This document shows positions 8,094-21,000 of a stretch of 33,343 bases of DNA, piece by piece. The notes beneath the pieces were generated by a model that had not been told where the DNA came from, searched no databases, and saw only the letters and a list, made by a program, of their open reading frames with translations. The DNA is from Actinomortierella ambigua (lineage: Eukaryota; Mortierellomycota; Mortierellomycetes; Mortierellales; Mortierellaceae). A program made the position numbers and the translations under genes. Within the stretch, counting starts at the first letter, position 1; every line of letters begins with the position of its first letter. The stretch is from positions 1 to 33,343 of the forward strand of contig JAAAJB010000392.1 of NCBI GenBank assembly GCA_016098155.1, read 5' to 3'.

Positions 8094-10038
8094 ATGTTGT
8101 CAAATAATGAGGCCAAGCAGGATGCAGCTGCACACGACTCGCCACTCATGGACATGCAAGCGAAGCCTTCTGGTACCTCCATGGCGTCGAACCTCTGCAT
8201 GAAAGTTTCTCGGTCGGAGACTTCCTTGCCGCAGGGCAGCATTTCTCTTTCTGGAGTCTCCTTCGGTGTCTCCCATGTTGAGTTGCCTACTCGAGGCCAC
8301 CTATTTTCTGACCACACATTCGTCGTATATCTCTTTGGGCTATAGATGATTCTCAAGGAGGCGAGCCTTCAGTATCGAGTGGCAGTGGATTGTCAGATAC
8401 CCCAGCAGCAGTGATAAACTCTAACAATAAGCGGACGATCTCTCTCACGGCCTCGTGGTAGGTTGGCAAGGAAGTTCATCCTACGCTGGACGCTTAGAAG
8501 TCACTCAGTATTCTCTAACAACCCTTTTCTTTTGCCACTTCTTTCTTTTGCGGCGGTTAGGGGAGGCAAAAAGTTTCCTTTCGAGGTCGATCTTGACTAC
8601 ACTATTGGTGACTTGAAAAACAAGTTGGTAAGAGCCCTCATTCACTTGTTCATATGACCAAAATGGCAAAGTCAGAGTTAAACTCTGGCAATTCATCTCG
8701 AAAACCGTCGTAGCCGAAAGCCCTCCTATCTCTCCCCTTTTCTGATCATGCTTTACCTCCCTTTTTTTTGTTTTCCATGCACTCTAGATGGAGCTCACCA
8801 ATGTTCAACCAAAACGACAAAAGTTGATGCTGGTCAAGGGCAAGCTTCCTGTATGATTGATGGATCAGGGCGTATCAATTTCAGCTATTTTGCACTTTAG
8901 CCTTCTCTTTTCAGCTGACAGAGCGTCATCCCTTCTCCTGACCTCAATTTTATAGGATGATAATGTGGTCCTTGCGGCACTCTCCCTCAAGGACAACCAG
9001 ACCTTTCTGATGATGGGTAAGCTAGAGCACACAGTTGAGTGGGAGTGGAGAGGGGGGGGGGAAAGGGAGAGACAACAGCATCATCAAACTCACGCTAGTT
9101 TGTTCCTGATAAATGATGTATTGACTAGGCACACCGGAGGCCAATGTGTTCAAGAAGCCAGAGGTGATGCCGGAAGTATACAATGATCTAGAGGAGGACT
9201 ATGTCCCCGACGACGAGACGTTTGCCAATCACTCTTTAAATCAAAAGAATCTGAAGAAAACAATTGAGAAGGTATGCCTCCCTCCTTGTCCCCACACGCA
9301 TTCTGAACAGCGATTTCTTCTTCTCAAGCTGATACTTGTTGGGTGCATAGCTTTCTTGTCTCTTGATTCGTGGTCTTACCTATGTTCTTTTTTTCTATTT
9401 CCTTTACTTTTTTGATTTTTCACTTTCTTCATCTCCTTCTTCCTTGCTTGGAATAGTGTGAGATCAACGTGATGAACCCATTGCGACCAGGCAAGAAGCT
9501 GCTGGTGTTAGATCTAGACTACACGTTGATCGACTGTAAGGTGCTGGGGGTGCATCCGACGTTTGAGGTGATCCGACCTGGGTTACACGAGTTTATGACG
9601 ATCTGTTACGAGTACTATGACATTGTTATCTGGTCGCAGACCTCGTGGCGAGCGTTGGAGGCCAAGGTGACGACGTTAGGGTTGTTGACACATGAGAACT
9701 ACAAGGTGTCGTTCGTGATGGATATCACGAGCATGTTCTCAGTGACATCGCAGCGGGACGGGAAGCCGTTTAAGCACCAGGTGAAGGCGCTGGATATTAT
9801 TTGGTCCAAGTTTCCAGTGTTTTCGGCGAAGAATACGATCCACGTGGATGACTTGTCGCGCAACTTTGCGATGAACCCGAGGTCGGGGTTGAAGATTAGC
9901 GCGTTCAAGAATGGACCGGTTGCACGGCAGACGGATCGAGAGTTGTTGCACCTGGCAGAGTACTTGGCGAACATTGCCTTGAACGACGACTTTCAACAGC
10001 TGGACCACAAGCACTGGAAGAAGCATAGGCGACAATAA
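8094..10038 (+). CDS. UBLCP1: Ubiquitin-like domain-containing CTD phosphatase 1
   Basis: Seven exons: 8094-8265, 8346-8457, 8561-8627, 8788-8850, 8956-9016, 9129-9271 and 9457-10038. All are GT-AG with closing phases, giving 399 residues. Residues 1-88 are a Ser-rich extension absent from the animal protein. The ubiquitin-like domain follows (TISLTASWGGKKFPFEVDLD to FLMMGTPEANVF). The HAD/FCP phosphatase domain has the nucleophile motif DLDYTLID at 225-232 (first Asp the phospho-acceptor), IVIWSQTS as motif II and NTIHVDDLSRNFAMNP as the distal acidic motif. In animals UBLCP1 binds the proteasome base subunit Rpn1 and dephosphorylates nuclear 26S proteasome. The same role is expected here. 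The start depends on the first intron (80 nt), whose phase fits exactly. Catalytic residues are intact, so the protein is probably active. Confidence 0.93.
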
Positions 10039-10075
10039 TAAGTCCCTCTCCTCCCCATATTTCTCACCCCCCGAA

Positions 10076-10081
10076 AATAAA
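10076..10081 (+). terminator. Polyadenylation signal of UBLCP1
   Basis: AATAAA, 37 nt after the UBLCP1 stop. The next ATG (ECD) is only 100 nt further on, so the two plus-strand genes are tightly packed. Confidence 0.6.
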
Positions 10082-10180
10082 ATATTGGTGGCGTCGCGTG
10101 ACTTCCACATTTGAAAGCTTGAAGAGAGTGCCAGTGGCATGCATCGTCCAGCTTTTTCGACATTTTACAACACTAAAACC

Positions 10181-13100
10181 ATGGCGGATCGGGCATTTAG
10201 AGATCAGATCCGGACATTGGGTGAAGACACAGTGTCCTATGCTCTCTATGCGGCGCCACAACCTCAGGCGGCTGCAGCAGTAGCTGAGGGCTCAGCTATC
10301 TCAGGCTCGCAAGCCACGTTTGAGACGCTGCAAGTGACCAAGGCATTGGCGCTCTCGATTGCACAGCGTCTTACAAAGGGTTATCTTTGGCATCAAGATG
10401 CCTTCTCCCTCCGTGTTGACTCTGGGAAACGGTTAGGTAAGGGTTATGAGGGGTGGTGGTGGTGGTGGTGGTAGTGGTGGTGGGAGGAGGTGGGCTTTTT
10501 TTGGAAGGCTCCTTTTTTTCGTACGAGTGTTGGAAAGAGAGTGACAGAGAGGGAGTGACAGAGATGGACCCAGTTCAGGTGTGTACACTCGTTGCTTATC
10601 TATTCTATTTTTCTCTCTTTCTCATAGGGAATGATCAAGGTGTGCCATGCTTGCGAGGCAAGACACGGTTTGGAGACTGTTTAGACGACGAATGGATGAT
10701 CGTGTACGTGCTCCGGGAGATCACACGGCAGATCCCGGGCGTGATCGCACGTGTGTGGGACAACGATGGCGAGTTTTTGCTGATCGAGGCGGCTGATCAT
10801 CTTCCAGGCTGGTTGGACCCTGACAACAGCGAGAACAGAGTATGTAACACAACCCTTCCCCCCCCCCAAATACTCCAGTTCTTCATCACCATAGGGATCT
10901 CTCCTTGATCTAAAGTGTTCACACTTTTTTTTTCTTTCGAATCTTAGGTGTTCATTTACAATGGCCAACTCCACATCATCTCACCTCCGGCACCAGGCGA
11001 GGACAAGGATGCGACAGTAGCGGCTGAGAGAGGGTCCAGAGCAAGGCCACCACAACTCGCGCCAGCCCTGAGTTTGATCCGCCGTGTGAACGACAGACAA
11101 ATGGTTGACGGCGGGAACCCAGTCAGGATGGCGTTGGAGACGGAGACAGAGACGGAGACGGTTGCCGCGAAGGAGATGCAGCGGGCAGCATTCGGACCAG
11201 TGATAGCGACGGAAGAAGGAGATGAGCAACGACAGTCTTTTGCAGTACACAAGATCCAGGAGCAGAAGCATTACGCGAGGTGCAAGGTGCCGTCGGTGGT
11301 GGCAAGACTGCTGCAGACGCGTCCAGAGCTGGTGACACGAGCGTGTAATGCGTTTTATACACGGGATGCCATGGGGCTGGCTGCGTGTGGGAGGATGGAC
11401 AAGTTTCTGCCGGTTGAAGACATAACAACAACAACGAGTCGGATACAGGTGCCACCGGCGGAAGCGCAGCGACAAAGGATTGAGCGAGCTCGGATGGTGA
11501 CGACGGCGGTATGCTTTACGAGGACATGTTATGCTCAGCTTGTCAGTCAGCCGTTCCAGCCGCCCAAGAGTTGGAACGGAATTGTACCGCCACCAGACCC
11601 GCTTGAGGCACGAGATGTACAGAAGGTCAAAGAGGCGGAGTTGGGAATGAAGCTGGTAAGGAAAAAAAAATAGGGAGGGGAGGGAGGACAGGGAGTGCAT
11701 GGTATGCTTGTTGGTATATATTTTGGCGGGAAAAAAGTCATGCTTACGTGTACATGTATTTCTCTGTTTCTTTTTTTCTAATTGTACATTGGTAACTTTT
11801 TTTTTTGGATAGACATGCGGATTTGAAATTCTTTGCAGCCCAGACTACTCGGGAGATTTTGGTCGGCGAATTGGCGAGGAGATCCAACTAGAGCAGTTCC
11901 CGTTCGCAACGGATTATGATTGGCGCGTGTTTAAGAGCACACTCAACTTTCGACAGTATTTTGGCAATGAGCGACCTGGATCGCAGGAGTATCGGCGACT
12001 GGAAGAGCAGGCCAAGCGTCAGTTCCTCGAGTCAAAGATGGAACGCGATCGTGAGGATCTTCTCTACAGCAGTAAGAGGATGGGACAAGGTAGCAGCAGC
12101 AGTAGTGGTGCTGGCGCAGATCCGGGGCTAGAGAGCAACGACGATGTAGAATTGGACGATCACACTACGTCCTTCTTTGGCCACGGATATCACCCAGTAG
12201 AGGAGGTTGACAAGCTGTTGACGCGATGGAGAGAGGAGGGTGAGGATGAGAAAGCTGATAACTTTGTGGATGACCGGCCGAGCGATGATGACGGCTGGAT
12301 GACGGTCAGCCTTGCCGACTTGGAGGCGATGATGCATGCTAAGGGTCTGCGGGATCCCTCTCTTGGTAATAGCGCAAACGGTGGAGGCCAAGGCGACAAC
12401 GATGACGTGATTGGGATGGAGGATGTCCTCGGAAAGTTTGAGTCGTTTGTGCAACACGGACGCGGAGGCATCGAGGGCGCAGAATTTTTGGATGAGCAAA
12501 GCGACGATGATGCCGATACGGATGACGATTCGGAAGCTGAAGAAGTAGTCAAGAACGCCAAGTTGGAAGACAGTGGACAAGACGATGATGTGGTCGAAGA
12601 TGAAGATGACGAGGATATGTTTGCAAGCGATTATGAGGAGCGAATCGCCGCGAAACAAGCCAAGAAGAGCAGTAGCAAACGCTTGACATCGACATCGCTG
12701 TTTGTCTTTGAGGACCATGCAGGTGGTGGGCTGCCTATGAATACCGTTTCGAGTAACGCGTCGCAGGAGCAGCGCCTCACGTTGAGTGCGGACAATATTC
12801 AACAGATTCTGGCCGATAAGTTTGGGGTCACGCGATCGACCCTGCCAGCACGACGTACGCTTTCTGAAAGCGAGAGCCGAAAGGCTGGTGTGGAGGGAGG
12901 GGAAGTCGGAGACGATGAAGATGGCCAAGATATTCGGAGATATATGGCAGAGTTGGATGCTGAATTAGCCGGAACGAAGATTGGTGAGTCCTTTGAGAGA
13001 ACCGTGCCAGTTGTGAGTGGTGGCCACCAATCCAAGGGCAAGGGCAAGGGCAAGGCTCCAGCGAAGGAAGAGACTCTAGGAAAGACTGGTGTTGTCGAGC

Positions 13101-13606
13101 TGGGAGAAGAGACGCTGAAGACAGGCACTCGCTCAGATACAAAGACGACATTAGAGGCCATTGAAGAGTCGATAGCACGGACGAAGCGGGGTCAGGCAGT
13201 GCGACGAGGAGGTCCGATGGATGGACGGACGTATGGCTACGATCCAATGGCAGGCGACGTGGAGGACTCGAGTGGCGACGAGCATGATACCACAATGCGT
13301 CAAGAGACTATGGTGAAGAAGGGAAAGCAACGGCAGCAACAGCAGCAGCGCAGAAGAAGGGACGTGGAGGAAGATGAGGAAGATGTGGCAGCAAGCGAGG
13401 TCAATGTGGATGTCAACTTGGCCAAGAACTTGCTGGAGAGCTTCAAGAGTCAGGGCGGGCTTCCTGGACCAGGCAGCAACTTGCTCGGACGTCTGGGGAT
13501 TGTGCTACCGCGAGACGAGGGTGATAGCGAAGATGAATCGGACAATTACAAGGACGTGGCATACGAGGAGGAGGAGGAGAGCGATGATGGCGACCCGAGG
13601 TACTAG
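10181..13606 (+). CDS. ECD: Ecdysoneless/SGT1 family protein
   Basis: Four exons: 10181-10436, 10628-10839, 10948-11655 and 11813-13606. Phases close, giving 989 residues. The start lies in a good context (AACCATGG). The family core is clear: WHQDAFSLRV, FGDCLDDEWMIVYVL, WDNDGEFLLIEAADHLPGWL and VFIYNGQLHII, followed by the helical region and TCGFEILCSPDYSGDFG. ECD homologues act in the nucleus and cytoplasm. In animals and yeasts they are tied to pre-mRNA splicing (PRP8 assembly), the R2TP/HSP90 co-chaperone system and transcription; the fungal founder was isolated as a suppressor of gcr2. The C-terminal third is acidic and disordered (DDDADTDDDSEAEE near residue 620, VVEDEDDEDMF near 650, EDEED and EEEEESDDGD near the end), making it longer than the human protein (about 640). 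Intron 1 carries a GGT repeat. The first exon lies 142 bp from the UBLCP1 stop. Confidence 0.93.
10450..10492 (+). repeat. GGT microsatellite in ECD intron 1
   Basis: A run of GGT units with one TAG interruption, inside the 191-nt first intron of ECD. It is G-rich in four or more tracts on the transcribed-RNA strand. Confidence 0.85.
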
Positions 13607-14331
13607 AGAGCCATTGCGTGTTGGTGCGGAGCGGGGGGGTCGGGTGCACGGGGCACGCAGGTTGCGCCGCACTGCTTCTTCTTCCCCACCATCGAGGCCA
13701 TAGTAAGGTATATAAAAGTGACTTGGTGTTGTCCGACATGTCACGTCTGTTCTTGTGCGCCAGCCAGCGTGTGGTTGTGGTTGTTGTTCTTTGGTGGGTG
13801 AGCGATGGGTGTGTTCCATGGCATGGTCGTTCATCTTGATTGCTCCCTTTTCTTTCTCTCCCTCTCTCTTACACGCCCCATCAGCCACTTGTTGCTCACA
13901 TTCTTTTTTTCTCACACACATGCTCTTGTCTCCATCCCTGGTGGTGGACAAGACGCATCTGTTTTGACTGACTATTCAGAGAGAGAGGTGTTGGGCCAAG
14001 TGTGGTTGGTCCGAAGAAGAAATAGAGCTGTGTATATGTGTGTGTGTGGTCTTTGTTGCCCCCGTTCTCTTCTTGATTGAGCCCAGGAGAACGACGGTTG
14101 CCAGCACAAACCCAAGCTCCCATCAGTAAACCGTAATCACCCTCTCCGTAGTGCTGTACAATACTGCTGCATTTTTGAGCGAAGAGAGGTGAGAGATGTA
14201 TGTGAGAGAGAGAGAGAGAGAGAAAGAGAGTGTTTGTGTGTGTGTGTGAGAGTGAGTGTGTGAGTGAGAGAGTGAGCGAGAGAGACAGAGAGACAGAGAG
14301 ACAGAGATGTGTGTGTCCTCGTTTCAGGCAC
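13607..14331. other. Intergenic region after ECD, with GA/TG repeats
   Basis: No gene is seen. It should hold the ECD 3' UTR, though no AATAAA is found close to the stop. Simple repeats are frequent, chiefly GA and GT runs at about 14204-14306. Confidence 0.5.
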
Positions 14332-15026
14332 GCTTCTTCTTCTTCTTCTTCTTCTTCTCTCTCTCTCTTCTCTCTCCTCTCTTCTTCTTTCTTTGCATTC
14401 CATCAAAAAGGCTTCATTCCATTCCTTCTCCCTTTTTCAACTTCTTCCCTCCCCCCTCCACCCCCATCCTCTTCCCCCACCCCTCTTCTTCTTCCTCTTC
14501 TCCTTCCTCTTCTCCTTCCTCCTCCTCCTCCTCCTTGGAAGAAGAGCGTCAACCACAGCAACGACAAGAAAAAGAGGGCCCTGTTTGTGTTTTGTCCCAT
14601 TTGCCCTCTTTCTCTCTCTCTCTCCTCTTCTTCTTCCTCTCCTTCTCTCTCCTGTCCTTTTCTCCTTTCCCTTTCTTTTCCCTTCCTTCCTTCCTTACTT
14701 CCTTCTTTCCCTTCCGTCTTCCCTTTCCCTTTCCCTGCCCTTCTCTTCCGTTGCCTGTACGCCCTTTTGTCGACCCTTCCTTTCCTCCCATTCTCTCCCT
14801 GCAGCACCGCAACAGCTTTTCTGCAATTCATTTGCCTCGACGACGTCAACGACATTCTCCTCCTCCTGCCCCTTTGTGAAGACTCCTTCCTCCGCTCAAA
14901 CGCCCCCTCCAGTCCTACCTACCCTCTCCGTCTCTCTTTTTTTCATTCTTCCTCTCCTCCTCCTTCTCCTCTCCCTCCAGCCATACAGTCATTTTCTCTC
15001 AATCTCGCTCATTCCTCTATTTCGTA
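14332..15026 (+). repeat. PPP4R1: Long pyrimidine-rich tract upstream of PPP4R1
   Basis: About 700 bases are almost purely C and T on the plus strand. They start with a CTT run (14332-14357) and end 15 bases before the PPP4R1 ATG; only short purine islands (around 14535-14580 and 14800-14850) break the tract. Long apparent frames on both strands here are low-complexity artefacts (poly Ser/Leu/Pro or poly Glu/Lys/Arg). The position suggests the core promoter and 5' UTR of PPP4R1. Confidence 0.75.
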
Positions 15027-15040
15027 GCCGACTATAAGCC

Positions 15041-18000
15041 ATGGCGGGTAAGAGAACAAGTATTTGCGTCCATTGTCATTAGCATTGCTGAACCCGTGCA
15101 GGACTGACTGCATGAGCACTTTCTAGGAGAGGAAAGGATCTTGGCATCCCTCTCCATCACAAGTCTCTCCCTTGGGGTGTATTGCGCTGGATACAATATG
15201 AGCACTTTTGTTATATAAGCAAACAGCACTTGTCCCTTTCTCCACGCAAGGGACCAGGCACACACACTGCACACACACACACGCGCGCGCACTCTTTTCC
15301 CACTCCCACACATGTAGACACAACATACACACACTCATACTCCCACACATGCACACATACACGACCATTACCACGTTCTTGCTCTCGCGGTGCACTGCGC
15401 ACGACCTTGATTGCCTCCCTCTGTCCTATCGTGTGTCTGGACGTGTTTCTTCATTCTTTTACAGGTTCACGCTTCTTCTACTGCTGCTACTCCTGCCGCA
15501 GGTGTATCCATGTTCCAACCCCCTCTCCCCCCTCCCCGTCATTTTCAGCATTTGAGCGTTTGTTTGGCGGGAAGGAACCAAAAGACCCTTCCAACCTCCC
15601 CTTTTCGATGTCCGGAGGGGAGATTTGTTTTTTTTCCTCTTCTTCTTCCTAGACATATGGTGCCATACTAGTGCTCAAAAAGCCTGTTCCTCTTGACCTT
15701 GATACAAGTATACTTGTTTAACGTGTCTTTTTCTTTCTTTTTCTTCTTCTTCTTGTCTCTTCTGGGTGATTAGATCTTGGCGTGTATTTTGGTGATGATG
15801 ACACTGATCAATTGGAGCAGGAGGATAAGGCCCTCGAATACCTGGAGCTTTCCAATGAACAGGACGATACCTTTGACCCCGTCGACACCGAGAATCTGCT
15901 GGCCCAAATGAGCTCAGGTACACACGCACACACCATCTATTTTCCATCCATTGCTCTTTACCCTGCCTTGCCCTTCGGCATGGCGGGGTATGTTCAATGT
16001 CAAGAGTCTCATCTGAGTATTTTTGTCTTTGTGTTCAAGTCTATCTCTAACAATCTTTCCCTCTTCACCGCCCTAATGGGTTCCGTTCCCGTGTTCGTTC
16101 TAGAAGCTATCATGTCTGGAAGCATAGAGTTGGATGACGAATCGGATGTCGTGCAGCTGCTAGACGACCCCGCACTGTCCGCAACAACCAAGGCGCAAAT
16201 CCTAGCCAGGAGTGCATACGAGTTCCACCGGTAAGGGGATCGATCATCTTTCTTGTTCATTCTCTCTTCCCTTTCTTCCCGCCCACCCCCTCCCCCCCCT
16301 TTTTTTTACACCGCCTCTTTTTCCTTTTCCTCTTCCCTCCCTTTTCTCCCCCTCTCCCTTCACTTTTTTGTTGAGCCTCAGTTGAACATGATCCATTAAC
16401 ACCAACAACAAACAAACCTCATCTATAGTGCCTTTCTTGCTCGAGAGTTCATTTTACTACTATCGCAGATGGAGGTCGTGGAGGCTATTACCAACGTGAT
16501 ACCCATCCTCCGAGATCTGTCGTTGGATTCCCAGGACGTTGTCCGAGAGACGCTCGCCGGAGAACTCGACAAGATCATTCTGTACTTCTTCCAAGTAAGT
16601 TGTTTCTGTAAATGGATGCGTTTTTGTGGTTCAATCACTTTTGTGTGCGTGTGTATGTGGTACAAACCGACCACATCGAGTCTTTCTTTCTTTCTTTCTT
16701 CAGATCAACACTATGGAGCATTTAGTCGTCTTTTTTTTTTATGAGCCTACAGAAAAAAAAAACTCTTGTCTCATCTTTCCTCCGCTCTGTTCCTTCTCAC
16801 TCCCTCATTCCCTCCCTCCCTCCCTCCCTATGAAATAGCATACAGCGATTGATCATTCAGGACAGGAGATCAGTTATGAACGGGACACCATCCAAGGGTG
16901 GACGAACAATGCGGGGATTCCGTTGTTGGCACATGATACGTTTACGCCGATCATCACAAACCTGCTCCTGGATCAAGTAGCAGCGACGGCGCACCAGGCG
17001 CGGGCGGCTGTTGTGTCGGTTGCTGAGAATGTGTCGGAGGAGTTGCTGGAGAGTGAGATCTTGGGCGGTGTCATTGCTGGACTGGAGAAGATGTACAAGA
17101 AGGAACAGCAGCAGCAACAACAACAACAACAGCAACAGGAACAGCAAGAACAGGATTCGTATCAGCAGCCACTACAGGAGGAGGATGTCGAGATGGGAGA
17201 TTGTGGTGGTGTTGAGGAGTATGCACAAGAGGATGAAGGATCGGGCGAGGCAGAGCTTGGCAAGATGCTTGTCGTGATGGTAAGTGTCAAATCTCTTTTT
17301 TGGGAGGAAAGAAAATATAATGGATTGGTCTTTTGGAAAAAAAAGGGGGGGGAGGAGGAGGGGAGGGAGAGATGTATGGGAGACGGGAAAAAAAGGGAGC
17401 AGAGCAAATTTTGGCTCAGAAACTGCCCTGTTTCCGACCATTGCTAACGTTACCTCCAACTTCTCCTCAATCGCTTTTTAGTTAATGACAAGTCTAGCCA
17501 AGGCCTTGGGCCCTTATCGCTGTACCGATCTGGTGATCCCACTGCTGGAGAAGTTTATGCATCACTCACAGTTCTATGTGCGCAAGGAGATTGTGACGGC
17601 GATTGGGGCGCTATGCGAGAATGTGCCCCAGGAGGTGGTTGTGCAGCGACTGTTGCCAATGTTGGATAGTTTTGTCCGGGACGACACATGGCATATCCGG
17701 CGGGCGTGCTGCACTGTCTTGGCAGCATTTGTGCGGGCGATGCCAGCGGAGATGCGGGCGGAGAAGGTGGAGGAGGTATATGGGATGTTGGTGGACGATG
17801 TGAGCCGCACGGTCCAAAATTCGATCATGGAGGTCTTGGGCGAGGTCATTGCTGCCTTTGACCACGAGCAAGTGCCCGAGTCGATTCTGCAGCACTTTCT
17901 GGATATGGGGAAGCAACCGATGAACCAACCCGAGCGTGCTGTGATGTGTGCCTTCAGCTTCCCAGGTAAGGCAAAAGAAAAAATAGGATAGGTTTTGAAG

Positions 18001-21000
18001 GGACATTTTTTTTTATTTTTCACTTGGCAAACAATTGACTAACACTTTCTTCTCTGATTTTTCTTTAAAAAAATGACATAGCTGTTATTTTGACTGCAGG
18101 TCGGTCAAAGTGGGAGTTGATGAAGCCGGTATACATGCGTCTGGCGGGAACGTTCCGGTCGCCAATCCGTCGGTCGCTCGCCTGTTCATTGCATGAAGTC
18201 GCACGGATTCTTGGACCAGAGCTGACGGACCGGGATTTAGCGGTCGCGTTTGCCGATTGTCTCGTCGCGGAGGATGAGGTCAAGGAAGGTGTGTTGGGGC
18301 GGGTGGTGGAGTTCATTTCCTGCCTGTCCCTGCGCTGCAGGACACAAGCTGTTCGAGACCTGAGAGGGGCATGGTTTGAGCTTGTAAAGTCGAGCAACTG
18401 GCGACTTCGAGACAGTCTGGCAGGTCAATTGCCCGGATTGTGTGAAGTGCTGGATGCTAAGACGCTGAAGCGCGAATTGCTCCCACTGGCAGTGCTGGCT
18501 TGCACGGATGGCGTATCGACGATCCGAGAATCTGGTGTGATGTCGTTCCCGGCGCTTTGGGAGGCCAGTGATCGGGTTGGACCGCTATCCAAGGCGGATC
18601 TTCGTGCCGATATGGATGTCGACATGGCGGACACTGAGGAAGGACTGGCTGAGGACGAGGCGACACCATTGGCCGCCAAGGAGAGTGAGGTGGCAGCTAA
18701 AGAGCAAGCAGAGTCATCGGAGACAACGACGATCAAAGAATATGTGATGCAGCAGACGGCCGAGTTTGCGATCCATGGCGGATTCCGGTCGCGTGTGGTA
18801 GCGGTTCAGATCATCCAGTCGCTGTTGGACTCTGGAATTGCGCCTGAGGAATTTGAGACAACGTTGATGTCGTTGCTGGTCGACCACCTTGGACGTGACT
18901 CTGTGGTGAATGTGCGGATATGGGTCGCGCGCGTCGTCAGCTGGATCATCGAGAGCGGGTACTATGGGGACGACATCCCAGTGTCGCCCAGGATATTGGA
19001 GCTTCAGCGCGCATTGCAGATGGACCTCGACCGAGATGTCCGCATTTATGCAGGAGGTCCGTTTGAGCTACCCAAGCCAGTCAAAAAGGACAAGAAAAAG
19101 AAGAAGAAAAAAAAGAGCTCGAAAAAAGGCCAACGTGCCGCTAGCGAGAAGAACGGAGAAGGACGGGTCTATCTGCAGAACCCAAAGGATGGCGAGTACG
19201 AGGGAGCAGGCGACATTGATATCGATGTCGATGGTGTGGTCGGCTCGTTTGGCGACGATGGCCCTCGTCTCCACTTTGGTCAAGGCGATCGCGAAGATGA
19301 GTCAGAGTCGAGTAGCAGTTGCACAGACAGCGAAGATGATGACGATGAAGAGGATGAGGATGAAGACGAGGATGGTAGCGAAGGTGATGAGGAGCAAGAC
19401 GAGGCCGGAAAGGCCCAGGGCGACTCTGCAGATAAGGACACAGCGGATATCATTGGTCGTACGAATGCGAGTCGGATTGCCAACAAGCCTCGGAATCGCA
19501 ACTCGATGGGCGCCGGTATGAAGATGATGGCTGGAGACAAGTTAATGGTGGGAGGCAAGGAGATACGTCGACCTCGGACCACCTGGGATTTTGGCGACAA
19601 GGTTGTTGAGACTGTGGAGGAGGAGGAGAGTGAAGAGACGGAGACAGACGCCGGCGATTTGCCGCCGCGTTCGTTCGACGACAACTTTGGCAACACTGCT
19701 GAGGGTGGCAACGGTGGCAACGGAGGCAACGGGAATGGCAACAGTAGCAGCAATGGCAACAACAGTGGCAGCACTGTTCAAGCATTTGACGATCCCACGC
19801 TTGTCCACGAGCCATTGGATGACGAGGAAACAACAATGGGTGGGGATGGGGAGCCATGGCCACATGGCAGCCGTTCATTTGACACGTTTGATCAGCCTGA
19901 CAAAGTCGGGGACAAAGACACCGCCAACAGCAACAGCGATAACCACAATCCGAATCGGCAAGGCATTCGCGAGGCGACCCCTTATCAAGCCCATGCCTTT
20001 GCAGGTGCTAGCCCACTCGATGTTGAGACAGGCGATGGAGCGGCCTGTGAGCAGCCACAACAACAGCACCAGCAACAACAAGCGGTGAAGGACGACGATA
20101 ACCAGGTCCATGCGGTTGTCACTGGCCAAAAGCCGACGGAGCCTTTAGTAGCCACTCAGGAGAATTCTGCCACACCGTCGCCACCAATGACACCTCCGTC
20201 TCACTCTTCCTCATCCTCCACATTGCCGCAAGACTCACCTTCCTCCCAATCTCCTGCTCCGTCTGCGGAGATGTCATCGGCAACGTTTACAAAGGCGTTA
20301 TTGACGCCAATCCACCTGTCGGCAGCGGCGTCGGGACCGATGGAAAATTCATTGACGACGCTGTCTGCCTTCCCACCTCTGTCACCGACTTCTACAGCGA
20401 CCACGACAACGATCGCATCCGCCGCTACTGCTAATGCTGGTGCCAAGGCTGGCCCGACAACCACCACTACTCAAGCGGGCACGGCGGCTGCGAGCTCTAC
20501 CAATGGCGGTAACGCCAGTGGCAAGGAAGGTGTTGCTGCCAAGACTGGCAAGACATTGACTGCAGCGGGAGGTATCAGCTATGCAGCCAAGGTGTTGGCA
20601 GGGCAGTCTGGTGGTGGTGTTGGTGGTGGTGCTAGTGGTAAGCCATCTTCGCCGTCCTCGCCGACTGTGTCGGTGGTAGCGGCGCAGTCTGACAGTGAGA
20701 GCAGCAAGGGCACGACGGGATCCAAGGAGCGGCAACCACAACAGCAGCAGCGGTCACCAGAGGAAGAGGTGCTGCGTGTGCTGAATGCCAAGCTTCAAGC
20801 CAGTGCAGGGCAATTGTCGAAGAAGAAGAGTGTGTTGCGACCGGCGCCGTTGCCGTTGGCGAGCACATTGGCCTCTTCAGCGGCGTTGGGAGCGACGAGC
20901 ACGAGCACGCCATCGTCGGTATCATCGTCATCGGCATCCTCCTCGTCCTCCTCATCGCCTTCGTCGTTGATGCTCCTCCCACTCCGGGCGCAGCAGGCAA

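Noticed and set aside
12128..12928. 266-codon frame on the minus strand
   Set aside because: It is antisense to the acidic exon 4 of ECD; the plus frame is clearly the real one.
14230..15027. Open frames of 190-265 codons on the plus strand, and Glu/Lys/Arg-rich frames on the minus strand
   Set aside because: They are translations of the CT-rich tract (poly Ser, Leu, Pro, Phe), open in all three plus frames at once.
15258..15365. Regularly repeated CA-rich units that might suggest an array
   Set aside because: They are dinucleotide microsatellites without conserved repeats and unique spacers; a CRISPR array is not expected in this nuclear DNA.
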